From assembly GCF_002277815.1 (NCBI RefSeq), contig NZ_NKJI01000003.1:434001-498000 (forward strand): DNA of 64,000 nt, written 5' to 3'. Each line of letters begins with the position of its first letter. Position 1 is the first letter of the stretch. Positions 9,528-18,224 of this stretch are shown one piece after another. The stretch is from Pseudomonas sp. ERMR1:02 (GTDB lineage: Bacteria; Pseudomonadota; Gammaproteobacteria; Pseudomonadales; Pseudomonadaceae). The position numbers and the translations under genes are program-made. Below the pieces are notes generated by a model that did no database searches, was not told where the DNA came from, and saw only the letters and a list, made by a program, of their open reading frames with translations.

Positions 9528-9572
9528 GCGTTGGTCTGGCGGACGGATGATGGGGGACCGTCAGACCAACGC
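9528..9572. terminator. inverted repeat after the AI-2E transporter gene
   Basis: GCGTTGGTCTG at 9528-9538 pairs with CAGACCAACGC at 9562-9572, and an inner GACGG/CCGTC pair extends the stem. It lies between two convergent genes, so termination is likely, although there is no long T-run. Confidence 0.45.
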
Positions 9573-9595
9573 AAGGCTGAAAAGAAGCAGCTTTA

Positions 9596-9654
9596 AGCGG
9601 CAAGCTGCAAAGAATGCGCGTGAACTCTAAACTTGTGGCTTGAAGCTTGCCGCT
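9596..9654. repeat. inverted repeat downstream of the porin gene
   Basis: AGCGGCAAGCT at 9596-9606 is the exact reverse complement of AGCTTGCCGCT at 9644-9654, only seven bases from the porin stop. It may end porin transcription or be a remnant REP. Confidence 0.5.
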
Positions 9655-9660
9655 GCGTCT

Positions 9661-10983
9661 TTAGAACTTCGCTTCGGCATCCAGTTGCAGGGTGTTGATG
9701 TCCGAATCTTTCTTGTTGATGTTGGCGTTGGTCTGGTCAGAGGTAGCCAAGAAGTAGGTGGCACCCAGGGCGAAGTTCTTGTCCAGCTCGTAGCTCACTT
9801 TCAGCTTGCTGCCGCGCGAACCGGTAAAACCGTTGGCGAAGTCGGAGTCGGTGAAGGCGCCAACCACTGCGTTACGCTGCACGTCGCGGTAGTTGTAGTC
9901 CACGGCGAAGCCGTAGAACTTGGTCTTGACGCCAGCCAGCCAGGCGGTGTCCTGATCGTTGCTGGCATTTTTGTTGTCGACGTACTGACCGTAGAGCGAG
10001 AGCGGTACTGGCAGGCCGCCGATGTCGAGCTGACCGAAGCCTTCGTACAGTTTGAACTGTTCGTTCGGGCTGTTGCCGTTGATAGCCAATTGTCCTGGGA
10101 TGACGCCGGCGACCGGGGTGATGTTGTCATCATTGTCGTAGCCGTAGACGCTACCACCCAGGGTCAGTTTCAGGTTGTCGGTGATGCCGAAGCGCGCGCC
10201 CAACTGACCCGCATACAGACGCAGGTCGTGTTTGAACTGCACGCCGTCGCCGTCGACGTTGTCCTTGAGGGTGTAGTGACCGGCGCTACCGAACAGCTCA
10301 GTACTGCCGCTCAGCGGGTACTTGTACGACAGCGACAGACCTTCAGGGCTGATGTCGCTATCCCAGATGATGTCGCCCATGCTCACCCATTGCTGAGGCA
10401 TCTTGCCGCCAACGATGTGCAGGTTTTTGATGGCGTCCGGGTGGTAGTCGACGTAGCCCTGATCCAGCCAGATCTGCTTCTTGTCGAAGTAGTTGTCCAG
10501 GCTCTGGTTGGTGGAGCGCGGGTCGTCGTTGTTACCGGTGGCGATACGGATACCGGTATCGACTTGCGGGTTGATTTCGCTGTAGGCACCCAAGCGGGCA
10601 CGAACGCGCTGACGATTCTGGTCTTTGTTGTTCGATACGCCGTCGTTTTGCACGGTTTCCTGACGGAAACGCACGTCGCCCTTGAATTGGGTCTTGGCGG
10701 CCCACGCCAGTTTCTGGTCGAAGGTGCTCAGTTCATTGGTCTTCTTCGCGGTTGCCGCGATTTGCTCGTTGCTCTCTTGTTGAGCTTGACGGGCGATTTG
10801 CTGGTCTTTTTGGTCCCTGGCCAGCTCGGCTTGCAGTTCGCTGTACTGCGCGTTGGTGATCGAGCCGTTAGCTTTGAGCATGTCGAGCAGTTTGGCGTCG
10901 ACTGCGGCGCTGGCCGGAACACTCATGGCCAGCAGCAGGCCCCCACACAGGGCTGCCGCAGTTTTCGTGGAAGCAAGACGCAT
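9661..10983 (-). CDS. putative porin (Porin_5 family)
   Basis: The 440-residue protein has an N-terminal signal peptide (basic MRLASTK, hydrophobic core, cleavage after PASA). A periplasmic coiled-coil-like segment rich in K, Q and E covers about residues 30-75. The rest is rich in alternating aromatic/polar beta-strands and ends in DAEAKF, the terminal phenylalanine expected of an outer-membrane barrel. Blocks such as GDVRFRQETVQNDG, NRQRVRARLGAY and ATGNNDDPRSTNQSLDNYF match the putative porin family common in Pseudomonas. ATG 10983 follows CGGAGATTGAT. Substrate preference is unknown. It is monocistronic and convergent with the AI-2E transporter gene. Confidence 0.85.
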   Translation of the reverse strand: MRLASTKTAAALCGGLLLAMSVPASAAVDAKLLDMLKANGSITNAQYSELQAELARDQKDQQIARQAQQESNEQIAATAKKTNELSTFDQKLAWAAKTQFKGDVRFRQETVQNDGVSNNKDQNRQRVRARLGAYSEINPQVDTGIRIATGNNDDPRSTNQSLDNYFDKKQIWLDQGYVDYHPDAIKNLHIVGGKMPQQWVSMGDIIWDSDISPEGLSLSYKYPLSGSTELFGSAGHYTLKDNVDGDGVQFKHDLRLYAGQLGARFGITDNLKLTLGGSVYGYDNDDNITPVAGVIPGQLAINGNSPNEQFKLYEGFGQLDIGGLPVPLSLYGQYVDNKNASNDQDTAWLAGVKTKFYGFAVDYNYRDVQRNAVVGAFTDSDFANGFTGSRGSKLKVSYELDKNFALGATYFLATSDQTNANINKKDSDINTLQLDAEAKF

Positions 10984-11265
10984 ATCAATCTCCGAAGATG
11001 AGAGTGGATGACTGAGCCATCCAGGGCACAACCGACCATTGATGGACGGAAAACAGTGACCGGGTATAACCCGGCGCTCTAAAAACAGGCGCCAGTATCG
11101 CGATGGTTTATGACAGAGCAGTGGCAATGTGATGGCGTGTCGATGACGATACAAAGTCTTCGCGAACTATTGAGTTAGAGCGCTGTCGTCCAATTGCGGG
11201 TGTGCAATGAATGGCGATAGGCGATACTTGCGGGGCTTTAGCGCCATGAATGAGTGAGGATGGTG

Positions 11266-12390
11266 ATGCCGTTGCAACGTCTGCAAAGTCTGTCCGAAAT
11301 CGCTCCGCAAACGTGGGACGCCCTGGTGCCCGAGACTCAGCCGTTTCTGAGTCACGCCTTTCTGAGTGCACTGGAAGACAGCGGCAGCATTGGTCCCCAT
11401 TCCGGCTGGCAGCCCGAACATTTGCTGCATGTCGAAGGTGATCGACTGATCGCCGCATTGCCCAGTTACCGCAAATGGCATTCCTACGGCGAGTACGTGT
11501 TCGACCACGCCTGGGCTGATGCTTGCGAACGCGCCGGCATTGATTACTACCCCAAACTCTTGACCGCCGTTCCGTTCAGCCCGGTCAGCGGTCCGCGTTT
11601 GCTGGCCGCCAGCGTCGAGGACGGCTTCGAATTACTGAAAAGCCTGCCGGGTTATCTTGAGATCGAACAACTCTCCAGCGCCCACATCAACTTCACCGAT
11701 CCGTTTACTGATGCCGCGTTGTCCGAACAACCGGGTTGGTTGCAACGCATTGGCTGTCAGTACCACTGGCAGAACCGCGGCTATCGGGACTTCCAGGATT
11801 TCCTCGATGCCCTCAGTTCGCGAAAACGCAAACAGATGCGCAAGGAACGCGAGCAAGTGGCGGGGCAGGGGTTTGAGTTCGAATGGCTCGAAGGCCGGCA
11901 ACTGACCCAGGTGCAGTGGGATTTTGTCTACGCCTGCTACGCCAATACCTACGCGGTGCGTAGGCAAAGACCTTACCTGACGCGGGAGTTTTTCAGCCTG
12001 CTGGCCGAGCGCATGCCGCAATCGATCCGCGTGGTGTTTGCCTTACAGGGCTCACGGCCGGTGGCGATGGCTTTCAGTCTGGTGGGGGGCGACAGTTTCT
12101 ACGGTCGTTACTGGGGCTGTCTGGCGGAGTTCGATCGCCTGCACTTCGAGACCTGTTTCTACCAGGGAATGGACTATGCGATCGCCAACGGCTTCCAGCG
12201 CTTCGATGCCGGAGCCCAGGGTGAGCACAAGTTGATTCGTGGGTTTGAACCGGTGATCACTCATTCCTGGCATTACCTGCGCCATCCTGGCCTGAAGGCC
12301 GCGGTCAAAGATTTCCTGCATCAGGAGCGGGTGGGTGTGCTGGCCTATGCCGAGGATGCGAAGACGGCGTTGCCTTATCGGCAATCCTGA
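11266..12390 (+). CDS. GNAT/FemAB-like acyltransferase (COG3146 family)
   Basis: The 374-residue protein has the two-lobed FemAB/GNAT architecture of the peptidogalycan-biosynthesis-like COG3146 family. Blocks include HAFLSALEDSGSIGPHSGWQP near the N-terminus, SSRKRKQMRKEREQV at about 189-203, MAFSLVGGDSFYGRYWGC and ETCFYQGMDYAIANGFQRFDAGAQGEHKLIRGFEP. The biochemical reaction is not established. GTGAGG at 11253-11259 supports ATG 11266; ATG 11260 is an alternative. It stands alone, divergent from the porin gene, and is followed by a long palindrome. Confidence 0.82.
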   Translation: MPLQRLQSLSEIAPQTWDALVPETQPFLSHAFLSALEDSGSIGPHSGWQPEHLLHVEGDRLIAALPSYRKWHSYGEYVFDHAWADACERAGIDYYPKLLTAVPFSPVSGPRLLAASVEDGFELLKSLPGYLEIEQLSSAHINFTDPFTDAALSEQPGWLQRIGCQYHWQNRGYRDFQDFLDALSSRKRKQMRKEREQVAGQGFEFEWLEGRQLTQVQWDFVYACYANTYAVRRQRPYLTREFFSLLAERMPQSIRVVFALQGSRPVAMAFSLVGGDSFYGRYWGCLAEFDRLHFETCFYQGMDYAIANGFQRFDAGAQGEHKLIRGFEPVITHSWHYLRHPGLKAAVKDFLHQERVGVLAYAEDAKTALPYRQS

Positions 12391-12416
12391 TTCGGGTGGA
12401 TCACACTAACCCCTGA

Positions 12417-12522
12417 CTGATCGTTCCCACGCTCTGCGTGGGAATGCAGCCCGTGACGCTCCGCGTCACTGGACGCAGAGCGTCCCTTGAGGCATTCCCA
12501 CGCGGAGCGTGGGAACGATCAG
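12417..12522. repeat. long palindromic repeat, GATCGTTCCCACGC family, copy 1
   Basis: Arms 12417-12447 and 12492-12522 are near-perfect reverse complements, each itself containing a hairpin (CCCACGCTCTGCGTGGG). A second copy of the same family lies at 24381-24493. It falls between the GNAT gene and the convergent ABC exporter gene and may also end transcription. Confidence 0.85.
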
Positions 12523-12535
12523 TCCTCCGGGGGGG

Positions 12536-14368
12536 TCAATCGATCCCGACAAACCCACCCGTCTGGTGCTGCCACAACCGCGCATACAAACCGCCATGGG
12601 CCAGCAGTTCGGCGTGGCTGCCGGTTTCGGCGATCTTGCCGTTCTCCAGCACCACCAACCGGTCCATCCGGGCGATGGTCGAAAGCCGGTGGGCGATGGC
12701 AATCACGGTTTTGCCCTGCATCAGGGTTTCCAGACTTTCCTGGATCGCCGCTTCGACCTCCGAATCCAGTGCCGACGTGGCTTCGTCCATGATCAGGATC
12801 GGCGCGTCCTTGAGCAGCACCCGGGCGATGGCGATCCGCTGACGCTGGCCGCCGGAGAGCTTCACCCCGCGTTCACCGACATGGGCATCGAAGCCGATGC
12901 GCCCTTCAGCGTCCGACAGCGTGGGAATGAAGCCGTCGGCGCGCGCTTTATGTACCGCCTCCCAGAGCTCGGTGTCGGTTGCGTCGGGTTTGCCATACAG
13001 CAGATTGTCGCGGATCGAACGATGCAGCAGGGATGTGTCCTGGGTGATCATGCCGATGCGTTCGCGCAAGCTTTCCTGGCTGACATCGGCAATGTTCTGG
13101 CCGTCGATAAGAATCCTCCCGCCCTCCACGTCGTAGAGGCGCAGGAGCAGGTTGACCAGCGTCGACTTGCCAGCACCGGACGGACCGATCAGGCCGATTT
13201 TCTCACCGGGTTTGATCGTCAGGTCGAGCCCGCCGATGATTCCGCTCTTTTTGCCGTAGTGAAAGTCCACGTTATCGAAACGCACTTCGCCACGGGCCAC
13301 GGCCAACGGTTTGGCCTGGTCGCGGTCAGTTACGCTGACCGGTTGCGAGATGCTCTGCAAACCGTCCTGAACCATGCCAATGTTTTCGAAAATACCGGTA
13401 ACCACCCACATGATCCAGCCGGACATGTTGACGATCCGGATCACCAGTCCGGTGGCTAGCGCGATCGCGCCCACGGTAATCAGCGACTGCGTCCACAGCC
13501 AAAGGGCCAGCCCGGTGGTGCAGACGATCAACAGGCCGTTCATGCTGGTGATGACCACGTCCATGCTGGTGACGACACGGCCGGCGAGTTGTGCTTTTTC
13601 GGTTTGTTCCTTGATCGCTTCGCGGGCGTATTGCTGCTCGAAGTTGGTGTGAGCGAACAGCTTCAGGGTGGTGATGTTGGTGTAGCCGTCGACGATACGC
13701 CCCATGAGTTTTGAGCGTGCATCGGAAGACACGACCGAGCGTTCCTTGACCCGTGGCACGAAGTAATAGAGAGCGCTGATGAACGCGACGATCCAGGTCA
13801 GCAACGGGATCATCAGGCGCCAGTCGGCTTCGGCGAACAGCACCAGCGAACTGATGGCGTAGATCAGCACGTGCCACAGTGCATCCACCGCTTGCACGGC
13901 CGAATCGCGCAACGAGTTGCCGGTTTGCATGATGCGTTGGGCAATGCGCCCGGCGAAGTCATTCTGGAAAAAATTCAGGCTTTGTTTGAGCACGTAACTG
14001 TGGTTTTGCCAGCGGATCAGGCTGGTCATGCTAGGGCTTAAGGTCTGGTGCACCAGCAGGTCATGCAGGCCGACGAACACCGGACGCAGAATCAGCGCCA
14101 CCACCACCATCCATGCCAGTTCGGTGCCGTGTTCCTGGAAGAAGTCGACATTGGGTGTGCCCTGGGCCAGATCGATGATGCGGCTCAGGTAGCTGAACAA
14201 CGCCACTTCGATCAAGGCGCCGAACAGGCCGACTATCAGGAGGGCGGCGAAACTCGGCCAGACCTGCTTGAGATAATAGGTATAGAAGGGCAGAACGCGA
14301 TCCGGCGGAGCGGCTGTCGGGGCGTCGCGGAAGATGTCGATCAGTTTTTCAAAACGGCGATAAAGCAT
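12536..14368 (-). CDS. ABC exporter, fused membrane and ATPase domains
   Basis: A 610-residue half-transporter. The N-terminal transmembrane domain (about residues 30-330) has six hydrophobic helices and the exporter loop NFFQNDFAGRIAQRIMQTG. The ATPase domain has Walker A GPSGAGKST, Q-loop MITQDTSLLHRSIRDN, signature LSGGQRQRIAIAR, Walker B ILIMDEATSALD and the H-loop in IAIAHRLSTI. It therefore works as a dimeric inner-membrane exporter of the MsbA/multidrug type. The substrate is unknown. ATG 14368 begins MLYRRFEKLID. It lies downstream of ppiA on the same strand, with a hairpin between. Confidence 0.92.
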   Translation of the reverse strand: MLYRRFEKLIDIFRDAPTAAPPDRVLPFYTYYLKQVWPSFAALLIVGLFGALIEVALFSYLSRIIDLAQGTPNVDFFQEHGTELAWMVVVALILRPVFVGLHDLLVHQTLSPSMTSLIRWQNHSYVLKQSLNFFQNDFAGRIAQRIMQTGNSLRDSAVQAVDALWHVLIYAISSLVLFAEADWRLMIPLLTWIVAFISALYYFVPRVKERSVVSSDARSKLMGRIVDGYTNITTLKLFAHTNFEQQYAREAIKEQTEKAQLAGRVVTSMDVVITSMNGLLIVCTTGLALWLWTQSLITVGAIALATGLVIRIVNMSGWIMWVVTGIFENIGMVQDGLQSISQPVSVTDRDQAKPLAVARGEVRFDNVDFHYGKKSGIIGGLDLTIKPGEKIGLIGPSGAGKSTLVNLLLRLYDVEGGRILIDGQNIADVSQESLRERIGMITQDTSLLHRSIRDNLLYGKPDATDTELWEAVHKARADGFIPTLSDAEGRIGFDAHVGERGVKLSGGQRQRIAIARVLLKDAPILIMDEATSALDSEVEAAIQESLETLMQGKTVIAIAHRLSTIARMDRLVVLENGKIAETGSHAELLAHGGLYARLWQHQTGGFVGID

Positions 14369-14412
14369 CGGTTTTCCACCCGCGAACGGGCACTCCTTTA
14401 AACGGTTTGAGC

Positions 14413-14433
14413 GTTGCCGGTAAAACCGGCAAC
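14413..14433 (-). terminator. hairpin between ppiA and the ABC exporter gene
   Basis: GTTGCCGGT and ACCGGCAAC form a nine-base-pair stem with a three-base loop just after the ppiA stop. No T-run follows on the minus strand, so it may be an attenuator, a weak terminator or an RNA-stabilising element. Confidence 0.35.
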
Positions 14434-14461
14434 GGCTCGGACATCCTTGTCCATCTTAGTA

Positions 14462-15019
14462 TCAGTCGATGCGCTTGGCCGACTTGATGAACACCGGATC
14501 GGCCGGCACATCTTTCATACCGCCGCGCATGGTGGTTGGCGAGTTGACGATGATGTCGACCACATCCATGCCTTTGACCACTTTACCGAACACCGCGTAG
14601 CCATCACCCTGGTCAAGGAAATCGTTGTCCTTGACGTTGATGAAGAACTGGCTGGTGGCTGAATCAGGCACAGAAGTACGCGCCATGGACAAGGTGCCAC
14701 GAACGTTCATCAGGCCATTCTTGTGCTCGTTCTTGATCGGCGCCTTGGTGTCTTTTTGCTGCATTTGTTGGGTGAATCCGCCGCCCTGAACCATGAAGCC
14801 CGGAATCACCCGGTGGAAAATCGTGTTGTTGTAGAAGCCGCTGTCCACGTACTCAAGGAAGTTCTTGGTACTGATCGGGGCCTTGACCGGGTCCAGTTCG
14901 ATTTCGATCTGGCCGTTGGTGGTTTCCAGCAGGACATGCGGCGCCTTGGCAGGCGTCGCCGCCATCAGGTTGGCGGCAAACAGTACGGAGCCAGCGGCGA
15001 GGGCGATTTTTTTCAGCAT
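14462..15019 (-). CDS. ppiA: periplasmic peptidyl-prolyl cis-trans isomerase A
   Basis: The 185-residue cyclophilin catalyses cis-trans isomerisation of prolyl bonds. The N-terminus [20 protein letters not shown] is a signal peptide, so it acts in the periplasm. The cyclophilin core follows: [29 protein letters not shown] holds the catalytic arginine and phenylalanine, then [21 protein letters not shown] and [16 protein letters not shown]. Length fits bacterial PpiA. Its start overlaps the end of the frameshifted hydrolase gene by seven bases, so the two may be co-transcribed. Confidence 0.93.
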   Translation of the reverse strand: MLKKIALAAGSVLFAANLMAATPAKAPHVLLETTNGQIEIELDPVKAPISTKNFLEYVDSGFYNNTIFHRVIPGFMVQGGGFTQQMQQKDTKAPIKNEHKNGLMNVRGTLSMARTSVPDSATSQFFINVKDNDFLDQGDGYAVFGKVVKGMDVVDIIVNSPTTMRGGMKDVPADPVFIKSAKRID

Positions 15020-15827
15020 GGGTCAGTGATCCTGAGTGTGGTGGTATCGACTGCGGTGAGAAACTCGAGCAGTGTCTGGTTGAAATGTTCTGGCTGATCC
15101 AGCGGGGTAGCGTGACGCGAGTCGGCAATCACCACCAGCCGCGCATCGGGCAGCAGTTTTACGTAATTCTCCTTCAGCGAGACCGGCGTGTAGTCACGGT
15201 CGGCGCTGACGATGAGGGTTGGACAGGACACTTTCGAAAGTCGTTCCTGAACCCCCCAGCCAACGATGGCATCGAAGCTGGCGAGATAAGCATGTTTGTC
15301 ATTTTTGCCCAGCGTTCGGTCATCTTTTGTCGCAGATCCGCCTGCTCGGGTTTGGGAAATAACTTGCCGCCCAGGGTTTTGCCAATGGTGCGCAAACTGA
15401 GGACGCGCATCAGGCTCCAGCGTTTGAACCACTGCCAGTAATCGTCGCGGCTGCGCAGTTTGACCTCGGGCGCGCTGTTGACGATGCACAGGCTTTTAAG
15501 CAGTTGCGGCTGATCCACGCCCAGCTGAAAACCGATCATGCCGCCCATGGACAAGCCTACATAATGGGTCGGGCCAAGATTCAGATGCTCTATTAGCGCG
15601 ACCAGATCGGCGCTGAATCCGGCAATGCTGTATCGCTCGCGGGGCTTGTCGGAGCGCCCGTGGCCGCGCACATCGGGGACGATCACCCGGTAGCGAGCGG
15701 CCAGCGCGGGGATCTGTTTTTCCCAGTCCAGGGTGCTGGAACCCAGGCCGTGGACCAGCAGCAACGGCGTGCCGTGGCCATATTCCTCATAGTGCAGGTT
15801 GCAACCTTCGTGTTCGAAATAGGCCAT
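15013..15827 (-). pseudogene. alpha/beta hydrolase, split by a single-base frameshift
   Basis: The first part, from ATG 15827, shows an alpha/beta hydrolase: LLLVHGLGSSTLDW, VPDVRGHGRS and the nucleophile elbow YVGLSMGGMIGFQLG. The frame then breaks inside a run of five A on the minus strand (15302-15306). The rest of the protein continues in another frame as KNDKHAYLASFDAIVGWG, then SCPTLIVSADRDYTP with the acidic residue and DSRHATPLDQPEHF with the catalytic histidine, ending at 15013. A sixth A would restore a 271-residue enzyme. The cause may be a sequencing error or a true inactivation. Homologues include 3-oxoadipate enol-lactonase-like enzymes, but the substrate is unknown. Confidence 0.82.
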
Positions 15828-15841
15828 GCATACACTCCGTG

Positions 15842-16765
15842 TCAGGCTTGTTCAGGGGCAGCGAATGGTGCGTCCAGCGGCGCGGTGTCAAAGGTGCGCA
15901 GCAGTTCGATAAGAATCTGCGTGGCCGGGCCGAGTGGTTTGTCCTTGTTCGAATACAGGTAAAAACTCGGGTTACGGCTACCGCCTTGATCCAACGGTAG
16001 CAGCTTGAGCGTACCTTCCTTGAGTTCCCGTTCAATCATGTGCCTTGGCAACCACGCGAACCCAAGGCCGCTGCCGACAAAAGTGGCGGCGGTGGCCAGG
16101 CTACCGACGGTCCAGCGTTGTTCCGCGCCGAGCCAGCCTACATCCCGTGGTTGCTGGCGACCGGAGTCGCGGATGACCACCTGCAATTGGCTTTCAAGGT
16201 CCTGGAAATTCAGTTCACGGTTAAGGCGGTGCAGGGGGTGTTCCGGGTGGGCGACCGCGACAAACTCGACATCGCTCAATTCCGCGCCCAGATACCCGGG
16301 AATGCTGAAACCGCTGATGGCCAGGTCGGCCACGCCTTCGAGCAGCACTTCTTCCACCCCCGACAATACTTCCTCGCGCAAACGCACCCGGCAACCACGG
16401 CTTTGCGGCATGAACGCGGTCAGGGCGCGGACGAGGCGGGCGCTGGGGTAAGCGGCGTCGACCACCAGGCGCACTTCGGCTTCCCAGCCTTGTTCCATGT
16501 GGTGGGCAAGGTCTTCCAGTTGACTGGCCTGTTTTACCAGTTGCCGGGACCGGCGCAGCAGTACACCACCGGCCTCGGTCAGCACCGCTTTGCGGCCATC
16601 GATGCGCAGCAGCGGCACACCGAGGTGGTCCTGCATGCGCGCTACGGTGTAGCTGACTGACGATTGCGAGCGGTGCAGCGCCTCGGCGGCCTGGGCGAAA
16701 CCACCGTGGTCGACCACGGCCTGAAGCGTTCGCCATTGATCAAGGGTCACGCGGGGCGCTTTCAT
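15842..16765 (-). CDS. LysR-family transcriptional regulator
   Basis: The 307-residue protein has an N-terminal winged helix-turn-helix (about residues 6-65: LDQWRTLQAVVDHGGFAQAAEALHRSQSSVSYTVARMQDHLGVPLL) and a C-terminal effector-binding domain with DLAISGFSIPGYLGAELSDVEFVAVAHPEHPL. This is typical of LysR regulators. It lies just upstream of the frameshifted hydrolase gene (14 bases) on the same strand, and is divergent from a small secreted-protein gene at 16815. Either neighbour may be a target, but no effector can be named. A comparable hydrolase-LysR pair is common in Pseudomonas. Confidence 0.92.
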   Translation of the reverse strand: MKAPRVTLDQWRTLQAVVDHGGFAQAAEALHRSQSSVSYTVARMQDHLGVPLLRIDGRKAVLTEAGGVLLRRSRQLVKQASQLEDLAHHMEQGWEAEVRLVVDAAYPSARLVRALTAFMPQSRGCRVRLREEVLSGVEEVLLEGVADLAISGFSIPGYLGAELSDVEFVAVAHPEHPLHRLNRELNFQDLESQLQVVIRDSGRQQPRDVGWLGAEQRWTVGSLATAATFVGSGLGFAWLPRHMIERELKEGTLKLLPLDQGGSRNPSFYLYSNKDKPLGPATQILIELLRTFDTAPLDAPFAAPEQA

Positions 16766-16814
16766 GATGGGCTCCTGTTGTCCTAAGCTGGCAGTTCTTA
16801 TTGGAGACTGCTGA

Positions 16815-17129
16815 ATGAAAAAAATCTGTTTATTGCTGCTGGCAATGTTGCCACTGACTGCGTTTGCCTATCCGATCGACGTACAAAAAGAACTCAACGG
16901 CCTGAAGATCGACTACACCACCTATGCCTCCGATTACGACATGGGTTCGATTACCGTGAACAACTACGGTGAGACCGCCGCCGAATGCGCGGTAGTGTTT
17001 CGCAATGGTCCTGAATCGCCAAAGACACGCAGGATCAATCTCGATGCCGGCAAAAGCGCGGACCTTTCAGCCAAGTTCAATCGCAAAATCATCAAGCTGT
17101 ACATCAGCATGACCTGCAAGCCGAAATGA
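16815..17129 (+). CDS. small exported protein of unknown function
   Basis: A 104-residue protein with a classical signal peptide: KK at residues 2-3, a leucine-rich core, and cleavage likely after AFA. The mature domain (about 85 residues) has alternating beta-strand character, with YDMGSITVNNYGETAAECAV and a final ISMTCKPK. Two cysteines could form a periplasmic disulfide. I do not recognise a characterised family, though small proteins of this pattern are common in Pseudomonas. ATG 16815 follows TTGGAGACTGCTGA. It is divergent from the LysR gene and could be under its control. Confidence 0.75.
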   Translation: MKKICLLLLAMLPLTAFAYPIDVQKELNGLKIDYTTYASDYDMGSITVNNYGETAAECAVVFRNGPESPKTRRINLDAGKSADLSAKFNRKIIKLYISMTCKPK

Positions 17130-17279
17130 CATCCAGCGGAGCAGGCCAGCCCGTCATGCTCCGCTTATAAACGAATTTATTGATCGGTTATAGCAGTTAT
17201 TTGCGCTTTTTGATCGATGCAACACTGTTTAACCTTCACTCCATCGACCTACAGCATTCTCAGATGGAGACTACATCCC

Positions 17280-17879
17280 ATGTCACGCGTTCTGATCATC
17301 GAAAGCAGTGCCCGTCAGCAAGACTCGGTTTCCCGTCAACTGACCCAGACCTTCATCAACCAGTGGAAAGCCGCGCACCCGCAGGACCAGATCACCGTTC
17401 GTGACCTGGCCGTCAACCCGGTGCCCCACCTGGACATCAACCTGCTGGGCGGCTGGATGAAACCCGCCGATCAGCGCAGCGACATCGAACAGCTTTCCCT
17501 GGAACGCTCCAACCAGTTGACCGACGAATTGCTGGCTGCCGACGTGCTGGTCATGGCTGCGCCGATGTATAACTTCGCCATTCCGAGCACCCTCAAAGCC
17601 TGGCTCGATCATGTGCTGCGTGCCGGCGTGACCTTCAAGTACACCGAAACCGGTCCGCAGGGCCTGCTTAGCGGCAAACGTGCCTACGTGCTGACCGCTC
17701 GCGGCGGGATCTACGCCGGCAGCACCGCGGACCATCAGGAACCGTACCTGCGTCAGGTCATGGGCTTCATCGGCATCCACGACGTGACGTTCATTCACGC
17801 CGAAGGCATGAACCTGGGCGGCGACTTCCAGGAGAAAGGCCTGAACCAGGCCAATGCCAAGCTTTCGCAGGTGGCCTGA
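17280..17879 (+). CDS. azoR: FMN-dependent NADH-azoreductase
   Basis: The 199-residue flavodoxin-fold enzyme reduces azo compounds and quinones with NADH, using FMN, in the cytosol. The N-terminal FMN phosphate-binding segment is VLIIESSARQQDSVSRQLT. The isoalloxazine-contacting motif is AAPMYNFAIPSTLKAWLDHV (about residues 94-113), then TARGGIY and the dimer region GFIGIHDVTFIHAEGM, all typical of AzoR. ATG 17280 follows TGGAGACTACATCCC; the frame is open upstream but the protein family starts at MSRVLIIESS. A clear terminator follows at 17987. Confidence 0.93.
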   Translation: MSRVLIIESSARQQDSVSRQLTQTFINQWKAAHPQDQITVRDLAVNPVPHLDINLLGGWMKPADQRSDIEQLSLERSNQLTDELLAADVLVMAAPMYNFAIPSTLKAWLDHVLRAGVTFKYTETGPQGLLSGKRAYVLTARGGIYAGSTADHQEPYLRQVMGFIGIHDVTFIHAEGMNLGGDFQEKGLNQANAKLSQVA

Positions 17880-17986
17880 CCGGTTAATCGCCAGATAATC
17901 GCTGGATGGTCTAGTGACCTGGCGCAACCCTTCAAGCCTGTACGCGCATCGAACCTCCCTTTGCACTTATTGCTCCTGAGTGCTGT

Positions 17987-18025
17987 AGCCCGATTGAACG
18001 CTTTAGCGAGATCGGGCTTTTTTTT
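17987..18025 (+). terminator. intrinsic terminator downstream of azoR
   Basis: AGCCCGAT at 17987-17994 pairs with ATCGGGCT at 18011-18018, followed by eight consecutive T. This is a textbook rho-independent structure about 107 bases after the azoR stop. Confidence 0.8.
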
Positions 18026-18047
18026 GCGCGGGATTTGATGAATTTCC

Positions 18048-18157
18048 ACCAATCCCCTGTGGGAGCGGGCTTGCTCGCGAATGCGGTGTGTCATTCAACT
18101 TTGATGGTGACTGACACGACCTCTTCGCGAGCAAGCCCGCTCCCACAGGGGATTGGT
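18048..18157. repeat. REP pair with 34-base perfect arms
   Basis: Arms 18048-18081 and 18124-18157 are exact reverse complements, with the core CTGTGGGAGCGGGCTTGCTC. This TGTGGGAGCGGGC class is also seen at 53895 and 63607. Confidence 0.88.
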
Positions 18158-18224
18158 GCTGCCTGACGATTCGCAGTGAAGGGCAAAACCCGCTATCGTC
18201 GCCGCCATTCGAAACGAGGCGAGC

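Noticed and set aside
9640..11001. Long plus-strand ORF of 453 residues
   Set aside because: It is the antisense shadow of the porin gene, which has a signal peptide, ribosome binding site and barrel-like end. The plus-strand product is V/G/A-rich without family features.
12509..13459. Plus-strand ORF of 316 residues opposite the ABC exporter
   Set aside because: It covers the ATPase domain whose Walker and signature motifs are read on the minus strand.
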